DNA of 64,000 bases, taken from positions 10,226,867 to 10,290,866 of the forward strand of contig OZ020523.1 of the NCBI GenBank assembly GCA_963971425.1, read 5' to 3'. The position numbers were made by a program, and so were the translations under genes. This document shows, piece by piece, positions 1 to 11,790 of this stretch. Below the pieces are notes generated by a model. The model did not search any database, had not been told where the DNA came from, and worked only from the letters and a program-made list of their open reading frames with translations. The stretch's first letter is position 1. Each line of letters opens with the position of its first letter. Source of the DNA: Bryoerythrophyllum caledonicum. Lineage: Eukaryota > Streptophyta > Bryopsida > Pottiales > Pottiaceae.

Positions 1-1377
1 GAAACCATTTCTATGAGTTCGTTCCGGAGGATGTCGCGCATCAAGTATCCCCACGTTCACGTACCTCCATTCTTGAGATTCTCAAAGTATTATCATTGTT
101 GGGAGTATAAATGTGCCATGGAGGGAACCACCAATGCGGATGCAAGGATAAAGATAAAGGAGTTGTTTATGTTGCATCTGCGCAACCAGATGGAAGAACG
201 TAGGCATTATTGGATATTCAAGAGGTCGTGTTATATTAGCCCTAAGTTGTATATGTGCATCATAGTGGATGGCATGGACCAAAATACGACCATGGTACCG
301 AGGATGGGTCAGACTGTGAAGAACATTGAACACCGGTTTGTGAAGACCCATCTATGTGGTGCTCTTGTACATGGGATTGGTTTATATTGCGACGTGTGGT
401 TTGGGGCTCACCACAAATACGATAGCAATCAAGTCGTGAGTACATTGTTGTATGTGATTGGAGATGTGCTGCGGAGGAGGGGCTTTTTGCCACCAACACT
501 ACGAATTCAGGCCGACAACTGTACGCGTGAGAACAAAACCATTTATATGTTTGCTCTATGTGCTACATTGGTGGGATTGGGGTTTTTTCAGGAGGTGGAA
601 CTATCTTTTCTTATAGTGGGCCATACCCACGAAGATATTGATCAACGCTTCAGTTGTATATCAAATACAACTTGAAGAGGTCGAACGTTGACTCGTTGAA
701 GGAAATGATTAGTCTTATAGAACGTAGAGCAGGTAGTAGCCATGTTTCCAAATGCCGAGGCTCGAGGATACTTTGGTCCTCGTAGAGAAAGACCCTCTAA
801 TCAAGCACTACGTAGGGCACAACAAACAGAGCGCAACTATGTTTAGGAACGCACCGAAGAAGGAGCAATGTATGAAGGTAATCACGACCTATTTCCACCA
901 TTTAATCCACAATCTGATATCTGTTGTGGATAGTTTGTAGCCTTGAGTGTTGATCGAGCAGAGATAGAAGGCGGTATACCATTCTATGTGGGCAAAATGA
1001 TTGAGGAAGAAAAAAACCGATGGAGACTTTAGATTAAGGTTTGTTGGTATTGGCCCATCATCCAAAGGGGGGTTGCTGATGGACATGGGTCTTCTGCACA
1101 ACGGTATGCAAATTGCATGGATTCATTGTGGGAGCCATCTGGGGAAAGCCATAGTTGGGTAGAGAAAGATGCATGCATTTTTTCATGGGTAGACACACTG
1201 GAAAGAACCATGTCCAGGGCCAACGGGTGGAGAAAGCGCAATGTATTTGGAGTGCAGGTTGAAAGTAGGATTCGCATTCTTCAATCGGCAAAGGCTCACA
1301 TCCTACAATATATTGCAATGCAAACCGAAGCTATCGATGACGACGGTTTGCAAGGAGCCCTAAATTCTATGGAGTAG
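1..1377 (+). pseudogene. DUF7869-like gene, 5' truncated by the window and broken
   Basis: The open frame to 675 encodes the core seen in DUF7869-type proteins, which are multicopy and transposon-like in plants. Visible blocks are an Asp-rich IVDGMDQ segment, HLCGALVHG, QADNCTRENK followed by FALCATLVGLGFF, and GHTHEDIDQRF. The regular Asp/His blocks suggest an RNase-H-like fold, but I cannot prove catalysis. After the GHTHEDID block the frame is lost at about 660. Recognisable C-terminal text resumes in other frames: NVDSLKEMISLIERRAGSS at about 680-745, and IPFYVGKMIEEEKNRW at about 970-1025 before an in-frame TAG. The final frame runs from 1117 to a TAG at 1375-1377. At least one frameshift and several stops make this a pseudogene unless unseen introns remove them. 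The true N-terminus lies left of the window. Whether the family is a transposase or a domesticated gene is not settled by this sequence. Confidence 0.7.
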
Positions 1378-2269
1378 ATAGTGTGCATTTTTTAGAGTAC
1401 TAGTTGTGTATGGTAATTGATGTAGTGTATGTGTAAGAGCAGTATATTCTAAGGGTGATGTAAGACGTTATGTCATTAATCCTTTAGAGTAAAGCTGTGT
1501 TTACTATTGGTACTAAGTCCAATTGTTGAAGCATCTATATTTAGTTTTCACCATTATATGCATTATGTGCTATGTAGAATATCTTTTAATCAACTGCCAA
1601 CCCTTGCATAAAGGATGTTTTTTGTAACTACGCCTGTTTACATACTACAATCCTTCAAATCTATCTTTGAAATATTGTGAAACTATATTACATACACATT
1701 TATCTAGTATTAACGAGGGACCACCAAAAATTAGTTCAAAATGCAAAAAAATCATTTCCAATATGAACAACCATGATTGTACGTAATATTGTTGCAGAAG
1801 CTCAATTTTTTTTCCTTTGGAAAACATTTTTTTTCTTTGATTTTTTTTTTTTTTTTCCAATTTTGCCACTTTTGTTCGCAATGGCCGCCGTTGTACCCAA
1901 GTGCACTTTTAAATGGCCAAGTGCATAATTGCTTAATTGTGTGTTTACGGCATTTCGCAAATATGAGTATGCACTGTACATGTCAAATTTTATCTAGTTT
2001 GCGAACACCTCAAACAAGCACGTCCTCGTTGGGAGCGGAATTTATGTCTAAAATCAACCAACCAATCAACTTAGGAATTTGTGTGACACCAATGAAATCT
2101 GAAATCCGAATGCTAGACTAATCCTGAAGGGCATGAGGGATCCGGCTGCTGGAGTTCCCTACATGGCACATGCACCTCTCAGTCAAGAATGGAGGTGATG
2201 GCCAGTACGTGACAAGTTGCTCGAGTATCGCCTTCCCAGAGCCTGCGCTTGTCACCCAATGGCCACCAC
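1378..2269. other. AT-rich intergenic spacer
   Basis: Non-coding sequence between the DUF7869-like pseudogene and the 3' end of the zinc-finger gene. It contains a long poly-T run near 1806-1858. No gene, tRNA or repeat was recognised. Confidence 0.5.
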
Positions 2270-4125
2270 CTAGTATGTGATGCAGGACTCGATGCGACTG
2301 TTATCTGAAATCTTGAAGACGTGATGGTTGTGGCCGCGATCCGGGGCCGCGAAGCTCGACATCTGTGGAGGATGACTGGGTACGCCTTGGTCCGGCAGGG
2401 AAATCCCTTCCAGCGTGGAGTGCACCGAGGAGACGTGAAGTCGTGCGGCAGCGGGCCGAGACTTGCAGATTCTCCGATGGCGCTCCATCTCGTGCTGCCT
2501 GGCGAACCTGCTCTGGCAGGAGGGGCATGCAATATGCCAGTCTTCTCTTCGTTGATGCGCCAGGCTATGCTTGCGATGGTAGGACAACACCCCCGAGTGA
2601 ATCGTCTCGAACCGGCACATCTCCCCGTTCACCGTCGGCTGGTTGCATACCAACAACCGAGCGTTGTCCGAGTGCTTCTGCAGGACATGTCGGCGCAGCG
2701 TTTTGCTGGACTTGAATGACTTGTTGCATCCACTGATCTTGCAGATGAGCATCTCTGCCTGTTCCTGCAAGAAGACGGAATTCACACATCTGACTGTCAC
2801 TTTGCATGTAATCGATGGAGGTGTCAACTTTTCGTCAGTTTCATACAAACTCGCAGGCCCTGTCGAACATGGATACCAAGCATACCTCGTTGAAACAGTT
2901 GTGCTGCGACGTAGAAGTGACGATGTTGGAGTCATCGCAAGTGTCATCAAGTGCCCCTAATGCATGCTCACGGAGCACCTGCTCCAGCTCCAGTACCCGT
3001 TGCTCTGCCCGAGTCGCTCGCGTGTTCAGTTCACTCAGTTTCAGAAGCACCAAAGCCCGGTCATTTTCCCAATCGTCCTGGAAGAGAAAGTGGAACATAT
3101 TCATCAGCAAGCTGAACAAATTGGACAAGAGTCAACAAGTGGATGCACCAAATCATGAACCGAAGATACGAAGATCTATTGCTCCTGACATCTCTGGACT
3201 ACCTTCACAAAGACTATCTAACCGGAATCAGATGACGTGAGCACGGACTCAATTACACAGCAACTTGAGAGCATAAGCTGCGCGGTCCAAGTGATCGCTA
3301 CCCAGGGCTAAGACAGAAGAGGCATAATTTTGCGTGAACACACACCATGGTTTCATATTTCCTCTTCCGATTGTCCTGTCCTGCGGCAAGAGGCATCGTT
3401 CTGGACTCGAAATAGTGGTCAGCCTGTTTGAAGTTATTCACATCCTCCCAGCCGTTCTCGTCGGCCCACCTGTCCGCCTTCATCTCCAAGGAGGTCATCA
3501 GCTCCTTCTCCAAAATTGAACAGTATCTACACCAGCTTTCATGCCTGCTGTTGCACGTACCCAATCACTCATCAGCTACAGGTTTGCTAACAACACTCAC
3601 ATCAAAATATTGAAATACAACACCCATCACATCGGATCCAAGAAAGTTTTTACAACTTCTTATGTGGCCAACACATCGAAGAATGGTTCCCCCGTAAAAC
3701 ATATCAAGATTCTACCCACGCTTTCGTTTATAATCAACGTTAATTAGAAGTGGTTGATTTAAAAGCATCGTTTACCCGTCAGGGCGTCTTGCATCGGAAG
3801 GAAATGCGTCCTCTAAGAGCCTCTGAAAACGGATTGGGTCGGTTGCCGAACACCGATTTGTATAGTTGGCGTTCAAACTCGACCATGGGCACAATTGGCT
3901 GCGCACGATCACTACTCCCCCCTCAACGGAAGATTCGGCTGCAACTTTGGATCCCGTTGACGGCATACCGCTCTTGTTTAGCAGGTAGGCAGACTCCTTG
4001 GCTACGTCTGACTGCAAGCCAAAACACCATGGCCCTCTCGGCTTCATCGAATAGTTGGAGGAATCTAGTTGTGAAGATAAATCGCCGTTCATTGCTGAGC
4101 CAAACTGCTGAAAGTCCTGGGCCAT
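2270..4125 (-). CDS. C2H2 zinc-finger protein with a coiled coil, four-exon host-type gene
   Basis: Proposed exons on the minus strand are 4125-3776, 3544-3346, 3077-2886 and 2764-2270 (stop). All three introns have GT...AG ends (donors GTAAAC, GTGTGT, GTATGC; acceptors preceded by pyrimidines) and matching phases. The exons sum to 1236 nt, 411 codons plus stop. Exon 3 encodes a leucine-rich helix (LLKLSELNTRATRAEQRVLE), a likely coiled coil. Exon 4 starts at EQAEMLICKISGC and has three finger-like units. The first is C-x4-C-x12-H-x4-H, the second is irregular around CNQPTVNGEMC, and the third is C-x2-C-x12-H-x3-C. A nuclear nucleic-acid-binding protein is likely; the target is unknown. The start is uncertain: ATG at 4125-4123 is used, but an acceptor-like AG sits just upstream at 4129-4128, so another 5' exon may exist. 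Unlike its neighbours the gene shows no disabling lesion, and it is the only convincing host gene here. Confidence 0.7.
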
Positions 4126-7100
4126 GCCTTCACAAAACCACAAGAACACATCAACATAGAAACTTCACAAATGACAGTTGAGTGCTACGTAAGGCAAACC
4201 AACAATGAGATCTCCTAACTCCCTCACGCGCTCTCCTGGGACACTATACCAACCAACTTTTTGGCAGCTTACAAGCATACCAAGGCATTGGACTATGGTA
4301 TGAAAGAGGCCCAACATCCGAACGATCTGACTAGAGAAGAAAGTCAGAACTCCATGACTAGTGCCAGTCGTGAAGAGCGTGGCGACCATCAATCGTGCAA
4401 ATGTCGTGCTGAAAAATCAAAATCAAATTCGGCGGATCCTCACGACCTCAACAATCTGCCGTACAGTTACTACTAATCACAACACCCGGATTAGAATACA
4501 CTACTGACTCTGTCGAGCCCTCAACTGGTCACTTGCCACACACGGACCAACATGACTAACCGAAATCATTTAAAAGGGAAAGAAACCATAAAAAAAATTT
4601 GCAGTAACCTTAGCTCTGAATAATATAATAGTTAAGAGTGGGGAAGCTCACCATGAGTAGGGGAGTAGGAAGAAGACGCTTGTCCAGCCGTTTCAAGCAA
4701 CGTCAACAACGGAAAACCCCCACTGTCAGCCGCATTGTAATACATGCTGCCAGTGTGAAATGCAGGTCCCAGTCCTCTACTCTCGCAGATCATCTTTCAG
4801 CCACACAAAATCGAGAAGGCTCTCTATCAAACCCAGCCGGAATCTGAAGAGCATTCACGTACATACTACCTGCATGGAATCTCATCGACCACCGCTAAGG
4901 GACCGACCCGAGAGACTTCGGTGAAAAAACACTTGTACACTTGCTCAAAACCTAGTTTGGGCCTCCAGTAGATCATTACATTCCGCCACGCAAGGAAGAA
5001 ATCTCAATTGAGATATCCACTGGCTGCAAAATCCAGCTACGAGGCACCGTTGCAGTCAAGCAGGAATTGTCGACATTCACGTCGATAGTCCCGGTTTCTG
5101 CAAGCCTGTTACACAAATTTCTCCAAAAGATCCCGTGACGCAGCACTGCAAGGCCAAGCTCATGCATGGCAACGTCGACACCTAGAGTCGGAGCTTCCAC
5201 TACAGCAAGTGAACCAGAGAGCAGATGAAACGCTAGGCATCAGTGAAGACTAAGAGAATCTATTCTGCCTGTTGCAGATTTCCGTTCAGTACGCAGCATT
5301 ATTCGCACATTGTAGTAGACGCGGCGTCTATTTGAAGGGGATTCCCACTTCAAGCGAAAGTGATTGCTGGTGGGGCCAGAAGGTGCGTTAAAAACAAGGA
5401 AGTTCGTGAAAAGAAGTTCCTCGTGTGCGGAAAGGACAGAAATGATTTGGACGGAGAGACAGTTCCAGAAAAGAGTCAGAATAACCCCCTCGGGAAATTT
5501 GCGTAGGTTAGAGGTCATGGCTAAAAAGAGGAGGGGTGAGCAGGGAGCAGGCTCACGTAGATGGAAGTGTGGCACGATTGAAAGGGCGTCGTACGCATCG
5601 AGCCTCGAATTAGTCGACGTGAGCCATGGTTAACGGTTTGGTCGGATCTCATCTGCATCTCTGCCAATCACAAACAGGCATGCAGGAATCGTCAGTAGCA
5701 TCAGTTTCAACTGTCAGAAATATGTCAGTCGCCATTCCGCTTCCGCAGCTTCCGTCTTTCGGAGACAGAACGCCAAATATAGCTTCCATTGAGTCAACCC
5801 CGACCTTTGCCCAAAGTAATAGGATGATAATCTTACTCTTGCAGCGTTAAAGTGAAGACGACGACGGAGCATACGACAATCCTCTTCTCGCGACTCCCAA
5901 GCCCATCGTACAAGATCTACTCGTGTTTGACGAGGAGGGAGCATACGTGCGGATGCACTGAGGCTTTCTCGGTTCTAAATCAGGTCAACCGGGAAGAACA
6001 GCTTAGAAAGGCACCGTCAAACTCCAAATGAAATGACTAGGAACCGAGAAGAGGGTGAAGGATGTGCCACTTTCCATTTGCCAGCGACCTACAGCCACAC
6101 GGATTCAGTCGACAGACACCCACTTGTTCATGCTTGTCACCCGCATTCCATATATACCGAAAGGAACAAAAATGGGAAGGATTGAGAATAGTCCCTTTTT
6201 AACGTTTCTAAAGGTTGGAGCAGCCATCTCCTTTGAGCCATTTCTGTCCAGAAATAGACGTGAATTTGTCATTGCAGCTATCTAGCTACAGGAATGTGAG
6301 GTATAGGCATGATTCAAACAAGATGAATATAAAAGGAAGCAATCACTGTGGTGAAAGGGGTAAGAGCAGAAATAGATACTTTCCATTTAGCCCTGGATTC
6401 ATGGGTTTCTTGAGCGCCGATGTCAGTATCTTCCTCGATAAACGGCAATTATGCACGGGATTTCCATGTCGGTGCCGATATAATGGTAGCATGGGTACCT
6501 GTTGAAACACCAGGTTCTAGACGCGTCATGTCAAGGCACATTGCAGACATGCACGATTGTTTAGAATCGGGAGGAATAAGAAAGCATTTGTTGGATTGCA
6601 AATTTAAGAACTTTGAGAGAAGTGAATACCGCATTGGAGAGCGCGCTTGTCGGCATGCATTGTCACTGTTCAAGTATACTTTCCACCGAACTACTGTTAG
6701 GATTTTTATTGTAATTTGACTCTGCATGGGTTACTCCATAGTCCATTTAATGAATTTATTCCATTTCTGCCAAATAGAAGAGGAAGATCAAAAGAAGAAC
6801 ACATTGTATCCGAACCGTGAGGAATAGAGGGATCAAAATGCATGTCGCGAAAAAAAATACAATGAATCATGAACGAAGGCAACATGATACCGACATATCC
6901 TAGCCCTAACGACACAGGATCATCATGATCATAATGGACTATGATTTTCATCACCTTCTCTACCATGTTGCTCCATCAAAATGCCCTCCTTTTCCATTGA
7001 AACGATTTTCAGAAGCAACCTGAAGCCAAGGTTCATAGCGAGCTCTGTCATGATCCAAGTTCACTTTGCCCTCTGTCGTTCGATGAATGGCACGGCAAGA

Positions 7101-7924
7101 GCTTATCCATATGATCTGCAGCAAAACACAGAAAGGATCAAAATGCTGAAAACATCATCCTGGCTATTCAGCTCATGGCATCCACTTTTCATGGTGGGTT
7201 AAATTTAGAAAAAAATCGGGCACATCTTCCGAAACTGCAGATACAAAACAAATCATCAATGTTGCACCTCGGGGAATGACATGTGTGTGCAATGGGATGT
7301 CATATTCGTGGCATCAATTGCATCAAATCTCTCTAAAGTGCTCTTTCCACCAAACTGTTCAAAAGTAAAACATTTAAAGGATGCTCATGCAGCACCGCAT
7401 CAAGACTCATGAATGATAACTAATTCAGGACACTCACCAAAGTTCAGGTGTCGTCTTTCTGCAAGAAGCCGATTGCCTTCGTTCCTATCTACTCGAGCCC
7501 TTGCGAGAAGAAAATGACTGCATGGTTAAAACCTGATCGTCGCAGGCCAACCACAAGGTCTATAAGATTCAGAAAGTTATTTGGAAATTCTGACTATCAA
7601 TGTGCCAAAAAAGAAAAAGAAAGAAATAGAAAAAGACAACAACTGCCTTGTTCCTGTCCACTAGAAACACTCCAACAGGCACGGATGCAGCTAGCCAGCC
7701 TTTGCACAACACACCTCAGGTTTAAGAATGATTTTTAATGATGAAAGCTTTTCTGACCTCACGTTTAAGCAAGGTTTTTTTATGATGAAAAGATTTCATG
7801 CCACAAAAGGGCAACGATTACCTTGCAGGTACAGTGAAGAAATGTTAGAATATGTTCGATGATAGTCATGTACCGGCATGTAATCGTTCGTGCTCACGTA
7901 GAAGTAATCGATCCAAAAAATCTC
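4126..7924. other. No supported gene; possible upstream region of the zinc-finger gene
   Basis: Mixed-composition sequence with short open frames on both strands, none with a recognisable domain. The minus-strand frame at 5240-5575 could be a 5' leader or exon of the zinc-finger gene, but I found no splice pair to join it. Nothing else can be claimed. Confidence 0.4.
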
Positions 7925-8000
7925 ACCCCAAATACCCCATAACCAATACCCCATAACCAACCAAACAAAATACCCCATAACCAACCAAAACCCATAGCCA
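7925..8000. repeat. Short tandem repeat, ACCCCATAACCAA-like
   Basis: The core ATACCCCATAACCAA recurs at least three times with spacing of about 15 to 30 bp, ending in a decayed ACCCATAGCCAA copy. It has no coding potential. The minus-strand frame over it (7796-8038) is a low-complexity Gly/Trp/Tyr/Phe artefact. Confidence 0.65.
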
Positions 8001-8399
8001 ACGCCTATAAAATTGGGGTATACCCAACCCTCTTCCATCCCATTACCACCAACTCACCTCCAAATGGAGGTTTGCTATTAGTCAAGACCCTTACTTTTGG
8101 TCGTTGGTTATGGGGGTACCTAGTGATGGCCACTTGTAAACATGGCTACACAGTTTGAAAATTCATAACTAATTCAATTTTCATCGGAAAAATATGAAAT
8201 CACTTGGGTTGGAATTTTAATTCTATTGGTTATCACTGAAAAACAATAGTGTAATTATCTCCACTCTCCATATATGCCCATTCCTTAACTAGTCGGTAAT
8301 TTGTTTTATGTTGTACTGTACATGGACATTACTAAAAGCTTTGTGTTAGTCCAACTTTTTCCTTAATCCGATATCTAATGCAAAAGTTATAGGGCTTTG

Positions 8400-9110
8400 A
8401 AGTTCAAGTGGGCACGTCAGGCAACTCCAAAAGCTTTTGCTAGGACACTCTATTTGAAGTGAGATTTTTAATAATATAAAATAATAATATATCCTTTCAT
8501 ATTGTCAAAAACAATTCTCTTGTCTTTTGTAGAAAATAGCATATTAATCCAAGTCAAACATTTTCACACATCGTTGCACATTGTCGGGCAAGGTACCAAA
8601 AAAACTTCTTGCTTTCCACATTAAACTTTGAGATCTTCATATTTTTTACTTTTCTATTTTCCCCTCAGTATTATGTAGTGCAAATCTTCTTATCGATCAT
8701 TCGGATTATCAATCTAAAATATATTAAGTTTACAAAAAAATAAAACGTGATTTGACAATTTTTGAACCTCATCTCCTTGCACAATTTTTTTGAACATGCT
8801 ACACCTTTTGTTTACCTCTAAAAATTGGTGTACAGGGAAATAATATCGTGCTTAACATGGTGGTAATAAATTTAGATCTTGTGTAGTGCAAAAATTGGAT
8901 ACCAAGTGAAGTCAAAGTCTGTTGATCCACTATACGCAGGGAAGAAAATGAATCCTTTTTTGTACTTCAAACACTACAATCTTTCAATCCGTGCCGTCAA
9001 AGTTTACGAAATTTTGTGAGCATGCTACTTAATAAGTTTTAATTGAGATCCTACGGTCAAAACTATAAAATAAAACTTTTGGTTTTCTTCCTCACTCGTT
9101 GCACTGAGAC
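8400..9110 (+). repeat. Dispersed non-coding repeat, copy A
   Basis: This stretch matches 60,905-61,560 over most of its length, with patchier matches at 59,575-59,960 and, inverted, at 60,170-60,800. Shared landmarks include TTGAACCTC, TACCTCTAAAAATTGGTGT, GAAGTCAAAGTC, CGCAGGG and AATCCGTG in the same order. There is no coding capacity. The shared order over hundreds of bases shows one repeat family. Its class is unknown; a non-autonomous DNA transposon is one possibility. Confidence 0.7.
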
Positions 9111-9254
9111 TAGCAGTTTTGAAGTGTTTTTGGTTCGAAAGTGGCTTGGTAATTTAGGGATTAACATAGTAAACATGCATATCAAGATTTAATTGGGTAT
9201 TCATTTTCAGAATAGTGTGTGTCATTTAGATATTGCATGTAAATTTCAATTAAT

Positions 9255-9543
9255 GTAGAAACTTGAACTACTCTAGCCCACACTATATAAAGTGAATGGT
9301 GTAGTGGATTGGAGGAACAATGAAATATGATCGGAAATTTGGAAACAAAAAAAAACATATCAACAAACCTCCAACTTCACCCCCTCTTTCATGTTTACTT
9401 TATCAATATATATATATATAAGAATTGGTTTTTGGAGTGCAGCAGCAGAGTGCCCGGAGTGGCATGAACCACTAGGTGACAACATGCCTTTTGTGTAGAA
9501 ATTTGAACTACTCTAGTCTACACTATATAAACTGAACGATGTA
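9255..9543 (+). repeat. Pair of ~48-bp direct repeats
   Basis: Copies at 9255-9303 and 9495-9543, 240 bp apart, share GTAGAAAYTTGAACTACTCT followed by CACTATATAAA and TGAA. Each includes a TATATAAA motif. They may be remnants of a tandem duplication or the ends of a small element. A (TA)n tract lies between them near 9408-9420. Confidence 0.6.
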
Positions 9544-10064
9544 CAGTACAATCAACTTCCTTTACACAAGCATCTGATATCATTTCAACAGGTAGCTTGG
9601 GTCAAAACAAATCTTCCTTCTTTTCAACAACAACACTTGCTGTAAGATACACTGCCCACAGTTCCCATTGTAATAGTCGCTCAGTATAGCAGCCTCTATA
9701 TATTGCAGATAGAACATACAAGGTTGTTATAAAGGGAGTCGGCTGTAACTACCATGTGGTCAAAAATCTTCTTGGACTTTACACAACCATCTTACCAATC
9801 AAGTTATTTAAACAATGGAGGTAAGTATTGCACCTACATTGGTATGGATCAGAATGTCCACATCAAGCGTAGATACACAACAAGCAATTGATAGTAGAGT
9901 ATTTTAGCTTGTCCATACCTCCACTACTACCTTTTTAAAAAAAATAAAAATATTCAAGGCATGCAACAAAGTTATGGAGTGTGCCTTAATCAACAATTCA
10001 CCACCTCTTTGCCATTGTAGTGCACCCTTCACATCAAGAGGTAGGCTCCAAGCACTAACAAAGC

Positions 10065-10200
10065 ACTACACTAAAAATGATGTTTAGTATACTATACACT
10101 AAACACGAACATATACACTAAATGTAGACCATGCATTTAGTATAGTGACAAAATCGTACACTAAATGCCAACTACTACACTGATGTCAACTCTTGTAAAC
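10065..10200 (+). repeat. CACTA-like terminus with subterminal ACACTAAA motifs
   Basis: The sequence begins CACTACACTAAAAATG and repeats ACACTAAA or its complement several times within 130 bp. Iterated subterminal motifs inside a CACTA start are typical of EnSpm/CACTA elements. No matching ...TAGTG end or 3-bp target duplication was found, so this is at best a fragment. Confidence 0.35.
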
Positions 10201-10840
10201 ATTGCAATACAAAATAATTATGTTGTTGACATTTAGTGTTGAGTATTGATTGAATATATACTATAGGCTCATGGTATAAATACAATACATACTAAAAATA
10301 GTGAAATTCATATTGAATATAATATCATAAAAATTACCATATACATTTAATATATTGTATGTGCTATAGATATTGAATACACAATATATGATTTAATTAT
10401 TCCAACTTAAGAATTAATAAATAAAAGTATATTTTTGGTAGTACATGTGATAAATATATTATGTATGATATACACATAGTATGTACCTCATATAGTATAT
10501 AGTATATATTGTGTACAATATATAGAAAATACTATCTATATATGTTATATAACAAATTTATTATATATAGCATATTCTATTTATTTATATATATATGATA
10601 AAGTATAGATTTCACATGAACTATATTTAGCAAATATACCATATATAGCTTATAATCTATATGTAGCATGTGTACTATATAGTGTATGAGCTATACGTAG
10701 CATTGTGATATATACATAGTAATTGTACAGTACCCTCCCATAAGTATATGTGTTTTTTCCTTCACTACCTCTCTCCCCTTTCAGAGTCGACAAACTTCAA
10801 TCGCTTTATTTTCACTTATTGCTTTTTAGGGTTTGTTGAA
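10201..10840. other. Very AT-rich non-coding sequence
   Basis: Long runs of TATA/ATAT-type sequence with repeated ATATACTAT and TATATAGTAT motifs. No open frame of note and no recognisable gene. It may be decayed transposon interior. Confidence 0.5.
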
Positions 10841-10844
10841 ACTA

Positions 10845-11368
10845 TGTGTTGCACCTCGATCGTTACAACCGAGTAGCATACAAAAGCCATTCTTGAGTGA
10901 TGATCATAGACGTAGAAGGCTCAAGTTTGTTTTGCAACATTGAAATTGGACATTTGAGGAGTGGAAGAAGGTGATTTGGACTGACGAGTCGACATTCGAG
11001 ATAGACAAGAGTTTTCGACAAATTACTGTGTGGCGAAAGTCAGATGAGCGCTTTGAATCAGAATCTTTAACACCAACATTCAAGTCAAGACGTACTTCTG
11101 TGATGATTTGGGGAGGATTTACAGCAACCCACAAACTTGATTTGATTGCAATGCCTTCTCGTAAGCACAGTGCTGTAGATTTTGTCGAAATTGTTTACAA
11201 TGGGGTTTTAGGCCCATTTCTAGACGCACAAGAGGACACTAGTAGGTTAGTGCTTATGGAAGATGGTGCTCCTGTTCATTGGAGTAAGATTGCAGCAAAT
11301 TGGAGAGAGACTCATAGAATTGAGAAAATTGTATGGCCACCAAATTCGCCTGACTTGAACCCCATCGA
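10845..11368 (+). pseudogene. Tc1/mariner-superfamily transposase, split at the catalytic Glu codon
   Basis: The cut-and-paste DDE transposase signature is clear. It has IWTDESTF (first Asp), VMIWGGF, LMEDGAPVH (second Asp), and WPPNSPDLNPI immediately before the third catalytic position, 34 residues after the second Asp. This is the DD34E spacing of Tc1. Upstream text (DRYNRVAYK, then PFLSDDHRRRRLKFVLQH in another frame, then an in-frame TGA) shows one frameshift and one nonsense codon before the catalytic core. The frame ends at 11368, two bases into the third catalytic codon, where an LTR begins. The apparent Asp there is the GA of the old codon plus the first T of the LTR. The remaining C-terminus is not visible in the window. 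DD34E Tc1 elements are unusual in flowering plants. Confidence 0.85.
11364..11368. repeat. Left target site of the Ty3 LTR element (ATCGA)
   Basis: These five bases precede the LTR start and are the expected left target duplication. The matching right copy should follow the 5' LTR, which is not in view, so the duplication is unconfirmed. Confidence 0.45.
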
Positions 11369-11538
11369 TGTCAAGGACGCAAGAATAACCAACAAGAAAG
11401 ATTGGACTAGAAAAGAGTTGAAGGCAAGAATTTAAGAACTTGGATTAACAAGAGAGTACACGAACAACACCAAGAGAGGTGAGCTAGAGCTCCAAGAGAT
11501 GCGTTGTCGAGACTGAAGAACTCTTCAAGCTCGACTCC

Positions 11539-11547
11539 TATATATAC
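11539..11547 (-). promoter_or_regulatory. TATA box of the Ty3 LTR
   Basis: TATATATAG on the minus strand, downstream of the heat-shock-element array in the sense direction and about 170 bp before the LTR end. Transcription would start near 11510. Confidence 0.55.
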
Positions 11548-11627
11548 TCCTAGAAACTAAGAAACTTCTAGAACTTTTGCCAACTATGAAGCTTCTAAAA
11601 GAACCTCTACCAACTGTGAACAAAGTC

Positions 11628-11789
11628 TTCTAGAAGGTTCTAGAGACTTGCTTCTAGAAAGTTCTAGAGACTTGCTCCTAGAAGGTTCTAGAGGCTTGTT
11701 TCTAGAAGGTTCTAGAGACTTGTTTTTAGAAGGTTCTAGAGGCTTGTTTCTAGAAGGTTCTAGAAACTTGTTTCTAGAATGTTCTAGAG
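11628..11789 (-). promoter_or_regulatory. Array of seven 24-bp heat-shock-element repeats in U3
   Basis: Seven consecutive units carry variants of TTCTAGAAGGTTCTAGAG followed by RCTTGY. Each has the alternating TTCnnGAAnnTTC arrangement that heat-shock factor trimers bind (nGAAn units in alternating orientation). Units 3 and 5 have one substitution in the first block (TCC, TTT). The array starts 15 bp into U3 and ends about 80 bp before the TATA box. Binding is inferred from the motif only. Confidence 0.75.
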
Positions 11790-11790
11790 G

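Noticed and set aside
2321..3240. Several plus-strand frames over the zinc-finger gene
   Set aside because: Antisense shadows; the minus strand has the zinc-finger motifs and matching splice phases.
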